From Collimonas arenae (GTDB taxonomy: Bacteria; Pseudomonadota; Gammaproteobacteria; Burkholderiales; Burkholderiaceae_D), in contig NZ_CP013233.1 in NCBI RefSeq assembly GCF_001584165.1, forward strand, positions 2,302,620-2,366,619: a DNA stretch of 64,000 bases, given 5' to 3'. The translations under genes were made by a program, and so were the position numbers. This document shows positions 27,195 through 32,973 of this stretch, in pieces. How positions within the stretch are numbered: the first letter of the stretch is position 1; the number at the start of each line of letters is the position of its first letter. The notes under the pieces were generated by a model. That model worked only from the letters and a program-made list of their open reading frames with translations. It made no database searches and was not told the DNA's origin.

Positions 27195-27893
27195 TTATAA
27201 CGACTGCCGCCCAGCTTTTGAAGGCTTGCCGCTGCCGCTAGCACTATCCCTACCCTGCCTAGGGGTAGGGGCGCTTGCGTAGGGGTTTTTTACAACACCC
27301 GGCGTTACCGTACGTGCCTTGCGGTCGAAATGCAGGTAAGACAGGTCGGGCAAATCCTCGATCTGCTTTGCCGTGATGTTCATTTTTTCGGCCATGATTT
27401 TCCGGTGCCCGAGTTCGCCCAGGTAGCCGCAATGAATCACGGTGGCGTTGCCGAGGAAGGCCTTGTCGATCTGCGCGGGGAACTGGGAGGCGGCGATCAG
27501 GTGCAGACCATCATGCCGGCCATCGTTGCAGCAATCAGCCCAGGCCGGCGGCGCGTAGCTGGGCGTGGTGTAGCGGCCCAGTTCCTCGACCACGAAAACG
27601 CAGTTCTTGGCCGCCGACACCATCCGGCATATCTCTTCAAATTCTGCCTGCCGCTCTTTTTTGGTCTTTCCCTTGGGGACGTAACGCACCTTGAACGCCG
27701 GCTTGAAGGTCGCCAGCGCCAGGTCGCGCAAGGTGTGCACCTGTTGGGCAAAGTCGCCGTTTTCGTCCTTGGTGTCGAGGATGATTAGGCGCTTTGGTTT
27801 CAGCTTGCGAAGCTGCTGCTTCATCCACAAGCCCTTGCCGCAGCCGGTCGAGCCAATGACGGCCCAAATGATGGCCTGGTTAGATGTCCCCAT
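27195..27893 (-). CDS. genome-packaging ATPase (FtsK/HerA-type)
   Basis: 232 aa. Walker A GSTGCGKG at residues 14-21, Walker B CVFVVEE at about 98-104 with a catalytic acidic pair, and a sensor-like AASQFPAQI around 145. PM2 P9 and PRD1 P9, the A32-like packaging ATPases of DJR viruses, have this size and motif spacing. A Zot-type inovirus ATPase would carry a C-terminal membrane segment, which is absent here. Overlaps the preceding gene by 14 bp. Confidence 0.82.
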   Translation of the reverse strand: MGTSNQAIIWAVIGSTGCGKGLWMKQQLRKLKPKRLIILDTKDENGDFAQQVHTLRDLALATFKPAFKVRYVPKGKTKKERQAEFEEICRMVSAAKNCVFVVEELGRYTTPSYAPPAWADCCNDGRHDGLHLIAASQFPAQIDKAFLGNATVIHCGYLGELGHRKIMAEKMNITAKQIEDLPDLSYLHFDRKARTVTPGVVKNPYASAPTPRQGRDSASGSGKPSKAGRQSL

Positions 27894-28338
27894 GGTGCCC
27901 CGGCGCCGCGATGGTTTCAGGGTTCGGCTTGTTGGCGTTTTTCTCGCGTATGGCCGCGATGTATTCGACGCCCAGCAGGTAGGCTTTGATCGTCGGCGGC
28001 AGCGCCACCAGCGCCAGCGTCAACTCGGGAGACATGAATTTGCCCACGTCCCAGCCGCGCTTAATTTCTACCGCCGTAAATGCGGCCGCAATTCCTTCCA
28101 CCACGTCCGGCGTGTAGCACTCTTTGAGGAATGGTGCCGCCGGCGTGAGCATCATCAAGCCCATGTTCAGCATGTCTCGATTGCGCTCAAACGGGCTTAC
28201 TTCGATGACTTCCGGCTTGTCGGCTATCGGGTTTCCCTGTTCGTCATGCGTGATGACCGGAGCGACGGCGTTGTCGACGGCGGCGGCGCCGGACAGCAAA
28301 GCGGCCTGTTCAGGCGTGAGTTTTTCCGTCGTGGTCAT
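27880..28338 (-). CDS. phage protein of unknown function, 152 aa
   Basis: Starts MTTTEKLTPEQAALLSG; a hydrophobic alpha-helical middle (LNMGLMMLTPAAPFLKECY) and a conserved-looking LALVALPPTIKAYLLGVEYIAAIREKN near the end. May be membrane associated. It sits between a zinc-ribbon protein and the ATPase, where packaging cofactors are common. No family recognised. Confidence 0.6.
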   Translation of the reverse strand: MTTTEKLTPEQAALLSGAAAVDNAVAPVITHDEQGNPIADKPEVIEVSPFERNRDMLNMGLMMLTPAAPFLKECYTPDVVEGIAAAFTAVEIKRGWDVGKFMSPELTLALVALPPTIKAYLLGVEYIAAIREKNANKPNPETIAAPGHHGDI

Positions 28339-28639
28339 ACCGGCACTCTTACGCCGAAGCGCATCTTATATTTTTGCTCCGGTGCCGGCACTTTTGCCGG
28401 CTCTGTTTTTTCCTCCGGTGCCGGTGCTGGCGCCGGCGTGGGCGCGACTTTTCCGACTTCGGGCGCACCATCGTGCGCAGATTGTCGCCTTGCAGCTTAT
28501 TGCGTGGGAAATATTGCGCGCCGCATTCCGGGCAATGCCGGTATGGGTTCGCGCCCTCTTTGTCAAGTTTGATTTTGACATGCGCCGATTGAAAACCACA
28601 TTCTGGGCAGACGCACCGCCCAAGCATTTCGCTTGCCAT
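28335..28639 (-). CDS. zinc-ribbon phage protein, frameshifted
   Basis: N terminus MASEMLGRCVCPECGFQSAHVKI...YRHCPECGAQYFPRNKLQGD carries two CPEC knuckles, a zinc ribbon as in phage transcription or replication factors. The frame then turns into an Arg-rich stretch that looks non-natural. In the next frame an acidic and proline-rich tail (VAPTPAPAPAPEEKTEPAK) continues to GVRVPV, and its stop overlaps the next start as ATGA. Adding one base to the run at 28461-28463 fuses them into 101 aa. I take the tail frame as correct; without the repair the protein would end at 28349. Confidence 0.6.
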
Positions 28640-28689
28640 ATGAAACCCCTTTTACGGGAGCCGGTAAGCCCCCGCCAGTTGGAGAGTGA

Positions 28690-28708
28690 CGGCGCCTTGT
28701 GAGCGCCG
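28690..28708. promoter_or_regulatory. intercistronic hairpin in the phage operon
   Basis: CGGCGC and GCGCCG flank a 7-base loop, in the 89-bp gap 28640-28728, the only sizeable gap in the early half of the operon. On the minus strand it follows the 100-aa gene and could modulate read-through from replication into structural genes. No U-run follows. Confidence 0.4.
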
Positions 28709-28728
28709 CCCTTCTTTGAAAAACGTTG

Positions 28729-29031
28729 TTACAGCGCCGGGTTGCTGGCGCCAGGAACAGGCACAGCCGGTGCAAATGGTGCCGGCGCCGTATTCGAAAT
28801 CAACTTTGCCACCGCATCTTGCAGGCTTGCCACCGATGCCGCAATTGCGTCCAGCTTGCCATCGGCCACTACGGTTTGCACCACAGTTGCCGGCGCCGTA
28901 TCGGGCGCATCGATCAGCTTTTGCAGTTCCACTTTTTGCATGCGGAAATTGACCAGCCCTTCGTCGCGGACTTGGTAGTTGTCTTCGATGCTGTTCAACG
29001 CCAGCAATACGCCGGCAAGAATATCTTTCAT
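28729..29031 (-). CDS. phage protein with coiled N terminus, 100 aa
   Basis: MKDILAGVLLALNSIEDNYQVRDEGLVNFRMQKVELQKLI then Ala/Val-rich VVADGKLDAIAASVASLQDAVAKLI and a Pro/Ala tail. No membrane helix beyond a weak N-terminal one. ATGA overlap with the 45-aa gene. Function unknown. Confidence 0.6.
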   Translation of the reverse strand: MKDILAGVLLALNSIEDNYQVRDEGLVNFRMQKVELQKLIDAPDTAPATVVQTVVADGKLDAIAASVASLQDAVAKLISNTAPAPFAPAVPVPGASNPAL

Positions 29032-29165
29032 TTTTGTTTCTCCTTTAGTTCATCAAGTGTTTTGCACATGTCGAGGATCAACTCGATAAATGCGATGGGT
29101 AAAAACGTTTTGACCATGCCGGTCAGGTTTGCTACGACCTTGAGGCCGCGTTCGTGAAAACTCAT
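29028..29165 (-). CDS. 45-aa phage peptide
   Basis: MSFHERGLKVVANLTGMVKT then FLPIAFIELILDMCKTLDELKEKQK: an amphipathic or membrane helix with a charged tail. Its ATG at 29165 shares a base with the previous TAA, and its stop overlaps the next ATG. Real translation is therefore likely. Confidence 0.55.
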   Translation of the reverse strand: MSFHERGLKVVANLTGMVKTFLPIAFIELILDMCKTLDELKEKQK

Positions 29166-29308
29166 TATTTCTCTCTATGGAGTTGGCGCAATTTCCCCCA
29201 GGTGCCGCCGAGGAAATCTTGCATTGGATTGGTCGGCCAGATCGATTCGATCAGCTGCACGATGATTTTTTTGCGTGGGTACGCCACGCCGTTCTGGTGC
29301 CGGATCAT
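29165..29308 (-). CDS. 47-aa phage peptide downstream of rep
   Basis: ATG at 29308 overlaps the rep stop (ATGA). Sequence starts MIRHQNGVAYPRKKIIVQLI and ends GGTWGKLRQLHREK; basic, with no membrane helix. Unknown role, possibly replication or copy-number related by position. Confidence 0.5.
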   Translation of the reverse strand: MIRHQNGVAYPRKKIIVQLIESIWPTNPMQDFLGGTWGKLRQLHREK

Positions 29309-31086
29309 TCTTTGCCTTTCAGGTATCGGAGGTGCGCGCCAGGGTCTGGTTTTCTGTGCCGCTGGAATTTTTCGATGTCTTCCGCTGGCATTTTTAGCGG
29401 AGTCTCTGCCGTCTTCCACTCTGCCGACCATTCGGCAGAAAAAATTTTTGAATTTTTGAGATTTTCGCGGGCCTCTTTTGACACTGGCTCGAATTCATCC
29501 GCACACTTATTTACACGAGTCCAAGGAACGGCAACGGCAACCCCGCCGCCCTCTTTGACGGTCCACTGGTAGCGCACGGACTCATAGACGGCGAACGGCT
29601 GCGCCGCGAAGTACACGCCGCACGGCTTTTCCGCGTTTGTGGCTCCATAACGGCCATCAATTGCCGTATCCCTAGTCGCAATCCTGATCGCGGCGCCACG
29701 GCCCACCAGCGGCCCGCCCTGCGCTCTCACGTATTCGGCGTAATCTGCCCGCTTCGCTATCATCGGATCGTCCGACTTGATCGTCTGGCAGGCCAGCCAC
29801 GCGGCCTTGATCGGCGCCGGCGCTTTCCTGATGGTTTCCTCTTGGACGCGGCGCATTTCGCGCCACACGCCGACCGGCGCGCCGCCGATCTGCTGAAATT
29901 GCCGGATGTTCCAGACCTGCGACCAGTACGTGACGCGCTGACTGGGCGTCAGCTCGAGATTGCCGAATACATCGGGCACCAGCGTGTAGGTGCGCCCGTT
30001 CTCGAATGTCTTGTGATCGCCTACGCCGTGGCCGTCAATGTTTTTGCATACGTACTTGACGATGTAGCCCGCCGCCGTGCCGATGGCCGTATCGATCTGC
30101 ACCAGCTTGACCCGGTTTTCCTGGGCGCCCTTTTCGTCGCCATCCTCAGCCAGCGCATATTTCGTGATGATGGCCGTCATGCGCGCCTCTTGGCGCGGCT
30201 CAACGAATAGCAGCATGTGCCAATGCGGGCAACCGTCGCTATGTGGTTCGGCAATGCGGAAGCCGTAAGGCCGTATGCCGGCCTGCTTGAGCGCGTAGCG
30301 GATCAGCGACCACACCCTAACGAGATAGGCTTGCGCGTCGCGTGGCGTGGCGCCGTTGTAGTTTTTGTTCTCGCCGCCGACCGAGTGAAATTTCGAGGGG
30401 CAAGTGATCGTCCAGAACAGTGCAACGTGGCCGAGGTCGCCGGCGATTTCTTCATAGCCGCGCATGCGCAACATCAGTTCGCCGCGGCGAATCGCCTTGT
30501 TGGCCGGCCCGAGGTCAGCCAACTCAGCAACCGAGTATTCATCGGTGCCATTGGTCAGCGTGATTTTTTCTAGGAGTTTTTGAATCGCCCGGTTGTGCTG
30601 GGCCTGGCGTATCGCCGACTCGCGGCTGATGTACGGGTCGCACTTCAAGCCGGTCAGGCCCAGCTGAATCGAGACATGCTCGAAGCGCCGCGCATGCTCA
30701 ATGCGCAGCTTGCGAATCCACCACGAACGATCTACCGCCCTGGCGATGATTTCCCTCGAGGTCTGCCCACATGGCAGCGGAACGCGCATGCGGTGGCACA
30801 GCAAGGCGATTCCGTCCACGATCATCCCGGTGAACTTGTAGCGTTCGACGTAGCCGAAGCATTCACGCGCCGCCCGGTCGCCGGCATTGATGAGCGCCGC
30901 TTTCAGCTGTTCGCCCTCGATATCGAGCGGTATGCTGTCGTAGTCGGTTTGCAGCTGATGAATGAGGCGGTGTTTCTTTTCCTCGCCGACGTAGCCGTCG
31001 CGGGCGAATCGCGCCGACAGCGCGGCGCCCATGCGATACGGCAAGCCGTTGACGTAAGTCTGCTGAATCACTGCACCGAACCCCAT
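29305..31086 (-). CDS. HUH replication endonuclease (phage gpA superfamily)
   Basis: 593 aa from the ATG at 31086. Rolling-circle motifs in order: motif 1 ALFWTITCPSKFHS (about 222-235), motif 2 CPHWHMLLF with HxH at 288-290, and motif 3 GYIVKYVCKNIDG with two tyrosines (341 and 345), the superfamily I arrangement of P2 gpA, phiX174 gpA and PM2 P12. It should nick the origin and start rolling-circle replication. The open frame runs to 31242, but the first 52 codons overlap the 108-aa gene and lack conservation. The origin is not identified. Confidence 0.9.
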   Translation of the reverse strand: MGFGAVIQQTYVNGLPYRMGAALSARFARDGYVGEEKKHRLIHQLQTDYDSIPLDIEGEQLKAALINAGDRAARECFGYVERYKFTGMIVDGIALLCHRMRVPLPCGQTSREIIARAVDRSWWIRKLRIEHARRFEHVSIQLGLTGLKCDPYISRESAIRQAQHNRAIQKLLEKITLTNGTDEYSVAELADLGPANKAIRRGELMLRMRGYEEIAGDLGHVALFWTITCPSKFHSVGGENKNYNGATPRDAQAYLVRVWSLIRYALKQAGIRPYGFRIAEPHSDGCPHWHMLLFVEPRQEARMTAIITKYALAEDGDEKGAQENRVKLVQIDTAIGTAAGYIVKYVCKNIDGHGVGDHKTFENGRTYTLVPDVFGNLELTPSQRVTYWSQVWNIRQFQQIGGAPVGVWREMRRVQEETIRKAPAPIKAAWLACQTIKSDDPMIAKRADYAEYVRAQGGPLVGRGAAIRIATRDTAIDGRYGATNAEKPCGVYFAAQPFAVYESVRYQWTVKEGGGVAVAVPWTRVNKCADEFEPVSKEARENLKNSKIFSAEWSAEWKTAETPLKMPAEDIEKFQRHRKPDPGAHLRYLKGKE

Positions 31087-31394
31087 GCTTTCGGCATGTC
31101 GCCGCCCTGGGCGCAGCGCATCAGCACTTCCATATCGCGGATCAGGCGCGCCGCCGCCCGGTTGACCTTGCCGCGTTCCAACGCGTCCATGTTGCGCAGT
31201 GAGCCGGCGCCCTTGTCGGCGCCGATGCCCGCCATGTGGCAAATCATCTTGCGGGTGCGCTCATCCAACCGATTCCAGTGCGCCGCCCTCACCGCCTCTT
31301 TGTCGGTCTTGAGCAGCGCCAGCGCCTGGTCTATCGCCGCGTTGCCGGAAGCCTGCGACAACGCGCCATTTTCGGAATTCGAGACGATAGCCAT
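31068..31394 (-). CDS. phage protein upstream of rep, 108 aa
   Basis: Helical, no membrane segment: IDQALALLKTDKEAVRAAHWNRLDERTRKMICHMAGI...KVNRAAARLIRDMEVLMRCAQ. Basic and aromatic residues in a helical bundle suggest a DNA- or Rep-interacting accessory. Its 3' end overlaps rep by 19 bp. Confidence 0.65.
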   Translation of the reverse strand: MAIVSNSENGALSQASGNAAIDQALALLKTDKEAVRAAHWNRLDERTRKMICHMAGIGADKGAGSLRNMDALERGKVNRAAARLIRDMEVLMRCAQGGDMPKAWGSVQ

Positions 31395-31397
31395 GGA

Positions 31398-31496
31398 TTA
31401 CCCCTTGATGACGCCAGCAACGGAGAGGAGCGGCCCCGACATCATCAGGGTGCAGCCGAGTGCCACTACGGCCAGGTCGATGAGGAATTTTTTCAT
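31398..31496 (-). CDS. 32-aa membrane peptide
   Basis: MKKFLIDLAVVALGCTLMMSGPLLSVAGVIKG: one hydrophobic helix with a basic start, resembling a signal anchor. ATGA overlap with the previous gene and 3 bp before the next. Role unknown. Confidence 0.55.
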   Translation of the reverse strand: MKKFLIDLAVVALGCTLMMSGPLLSVAGVIKG

Positions 31497-31717
31497 ACCG
31501 TCACCAGGCCCATTTCTTCTGCCGCTTCCACCAGTGCGACGGAGAGCTGATACGCCTGTTGTGGCGTCATGCTGAATTGAAAAACCATCGAGCCGCACCG
31601 CTGGACTATCAGGACTCGCTCAGCGAAATGCTCCCCGCTTCCACCCACAAATGCCTCCATCGGGTGGACCTCTACCGCGTCGTTATTGATGCCTTTGATG
31701 GTTTGGGTAGTTTTCAC
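31493..31717 (-). CDS. phage protein, 74 aa
   Basis: Starts MKTTQTIKGINNDAVEVHPM and contains ERVLIVQRCGSMVFQFSMTPQQAYQLSVALVEAAEEMG, a small alpha/beta layout. No family known to me. Overlaps the neighbours as ATGA on both sides, so it is part of the early operon. Confidence 0.6.
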   Translation of the reverse strand: MKTTQTIKGINNDAVEVHPMEAFVGGSGEHFAERVLIVQRCGSMVFQFSMTPQQAYQLSVALVEAAEEMGLVTV

Positions 31718-31893
31718 TTGGCACCTCGCACGGCTGACAGCGCGTTGATGGTGTGGAAAAATTCGTCACGCACCTGGCTTGCGGTGCTGCGGCTGCTGAT
31801 GAGGTCGGAAAGAAACGCAATACGTAAAATCAGCGCCTCTTCAACGCAGGCAACTTGTCCCGGCGTTAGAGATATTGTCTTTCTATCATTCAT
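31714..31893 (-). CDS. phage protein, 59 aa, first gene of the operon
   Basis: MNDRKTISLTPGQVACVEEA then LILRIAFLSDLISSRSTASQ: a short helical protein. It is the first minus-strand gene after the operator region, followed by an ATGA overlap. The first gene of a phage operon is often a small regulator or Cro-like protein, but no HTH is evident here. Confidence 0.55.
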   Translation of the reverse strand: MNDRKTISLTPGQVACVEEALILRIAFLSDLISSRSTASQVRDEFFHTINALSAVRGAK

Positions 31894-32002
31894 TGTGTCC
31901 CCCTAGGACTTGCGCAACCTAGGCAGAAAATCAACCGGGAGGGCTTGAGGGCCGCAGTGCCTAGGGAGCAATGAGAGAATTCCCGGTTGATGGAACGCAA
32001 TA

Positions 32003-32099
32003 TAGTCCATGCATTAGGGACTAGTCAAGGAGTTAGGAACGTTGCGAGTCTAGGGACTATGGACTATCCTACGCGTACGGATGCCTATGCCTAGGCATC
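32003..32099. promoter_or_regulatory. operator cluster between the repressor gene and the phage operon
   Basis: Four copies of GGACTA or its complement lie in 64 bp: TAGTCC at 32003-32008, TAGGGACTA at 32015-32023, TAGGGACTA at 32051-32059, GGACTA at 32061-32066. A palindrome GATGCCTA-tgcc-TAGGCATC spans 32080-32099. The region separates the divergent starts at 31893 and 32122, the expected site of a lysis/lysogeny switch. Confidence 0.6.
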
Positions 32100-32121
32100 A
32101 CTAGCCCTAGGAGAGCTATCA

Positions 32122-32439
32122 ATGAATACCCCTGAATACCTAGACGCGGTAAGGAAAAAACTTGGCCTGCCGTCTGATTACGCACTGCAAAAGCCGCTTG
32201 GATTGTCGAAATCTCAGTTGAGCCGCTACCGCAGCGGACTAGACACGCTCAGCGATGTTGTAGCTGTTCAAGTCGCTGAAATTTTAGATATCCCGGTCGG
32301 GAAAGTGTTGCTCGATTGCCATATCGAGCGGTCGAAAGTCCCTGCCGTTAAAGCGGCCTGGACCAGCATGATGAACACGCTTAACCATTCTTTTGAATCC
32401 CTCATCGCGTATGTTGCCCCGCGCCCTACCGCCTTTTAG
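32122..32439 (+). CDS. putative phage repressor, DUF3693-like HTH protein
   Basis: 105 aa: YLDAVRKKLGLPSDYALQKPLGLSKSQLSRYRSGLDTLSDVVAVQVAEIL is a lambda-repressor-like HTH of the type seen in small phages of Ralstonia and Xanthomonas (DUF3693). The C terminus lacks an autocleavage domain. Strong ribosome site (AGGAGAG). The only plus-strand gene at this end, divergent from the replication operon, just inside the right dif-like site. Confidence 0.78.
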   Translation: MNTPEYLDAVRKKLGLPSDYALQKPLGLSKSQLSRYRSGLDTLSDVVAVQVAEILDIPVGKVLLDCHIERSKVPAVKAAWTSMMNTLNHSFESLIAYVAPRPTAF

Positions 32440-32472
32440 GACGTGATGCGATGAGGTAAAGGGCAGCATCAA

Positions 32473-32500
32473 GAGTGACGGTATTTGTATTATGTAAAAT
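32473..32500 (+). other. dif-like XerC/XerD site, right end of prophage
   Basis: Centre TTTGTA (32484-32489) is identical to the left site and the XerD arm TTATGTAAAAT differs by one base. The XerC-side arm GAGTGACGGTA is degenerate. This is what single-strand exchange by XerC predicts: one hybrid keeps the host XerC arm, the other takes the phage arm. Orientation is the same as the left site. Confidence 0.75.
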
Positions 32501-32698
32501 CAATGCCTAAGTTAGAGATGTTCATTTCGGCCGTCGTTGGCTTGCATAAAACTGTTCCCGTTCGTTGTATAAATTTGTTCCTACCTGCCAGCGTTTGATT
32601 ATTCCTAGTAATGACACGTCGATCACTTCGATCGGAGATATCAGATTTCCTTCATTGATATAGATTTACATCGTATTTGATGAGTTAAGGAGAACACA

Positions 32699-32827
32699 CT
32701 GCACATCACTGTCACGATCGACGATGCCCTCTCCGAAACTGCACTGAAAATGGCCGATTCTTGTATGGACAAATCGGACATCTCTCTTCATTGCTGGCAC
32801 GGCCAAGTTCACATCCGATCAATGTGA
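32699..32827 (+). pseudogene. relic of a VapB-type antitoxin
   Basis: After a ribosome site (AAGGAGA) an in-frame CTG start reads HITVTIDDALSETALKMADS, the N-terminal strand and helix of VapB/DUF2191 antitoxins (usual TVTIDDxLxxxALxLA). Similarity fades after about residue 25 and it stops after 42 codons; no VapC toxin follows. It lies about 200 bp outside the right dif-like site. Confidence 0.6.
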
Positions 32828-32888
32828 TTGAAATTGTTTGTTTTGTGATGAGCTCGCAAATCAAGCATAATTGAGCCCCTGTTCCTCG

Positions 32889-32950
32889 ATTGAAAGAGTT
32901 TTTTCGACATTCGGCACCGTTTTTGATTGGGGGTGCCTATCTCTTTCAAT
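32889..32950. ncRNA. nested hairpin leader of mqo (possible regulatory RNA element)
   Basis: Outer arms ATTGAAAGAG (32889-32898) and CTCTTTCAAT (32941-32950) are perfect complements. Inside, GGCACC (32913-32918) pairs with GGTGCC (32932-32937). The structure ends 23 bp before the mqo start and could affect its translation or stability. It also works as a terminator for the upstream relic. No known riboswitch recognised. Confidence 0.4.
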
Positions 32951-32973
32951 GTTACTTACGATGAAAAATTTCC

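Larger units (their letters stand above)
20244..32500. mobile_element. tail-less PM2-like (corticovirus-like) prophage integrated at dif
   Basis: About 12.3 kb. Hallmarks: a PM2 P2-like double-jelly-roll capsid protein (26022-26870), a Walker ATPase for genome packaging (27195-27893), a HUH replication endonuclease with paired tyrosines (29305-31086), a membrane-anchored lysozyme (23091-23759), a holin (21890-22309) and a divergent repressor-like gene (32122-32439). Nearly all genes run on the minus strand with ATGA or TAATG overlaps. There is no integrase, terminase, portal or tail gene. Flanking dif-like sites imply use of host XerC/XerD. The size is close to PM2's 10 kb genome. Capsid assignment rests on remembered similarity to PM2 P2, not on a search. 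Confidence 0.85.

Noticed and set aside
29305..31086. P2-like tailed prophage, suggested by the gpA-type replicase.
   Set aside because: No tail, portal, terminase or integrase genes occur within 15 kb on either side.
20244..32500. Interpretation as a filamentous (inovirus) prophage, because of dif sites, a HUH Rep and a small ATPase.
   Set aside because: The ATPase lacks the Zot C-terminal membrane segment, no pVIII/pIII-type coat genes are present, and the 282-aa protein plus lysozyme and holin fit a membrane-containing icosahedral phage.
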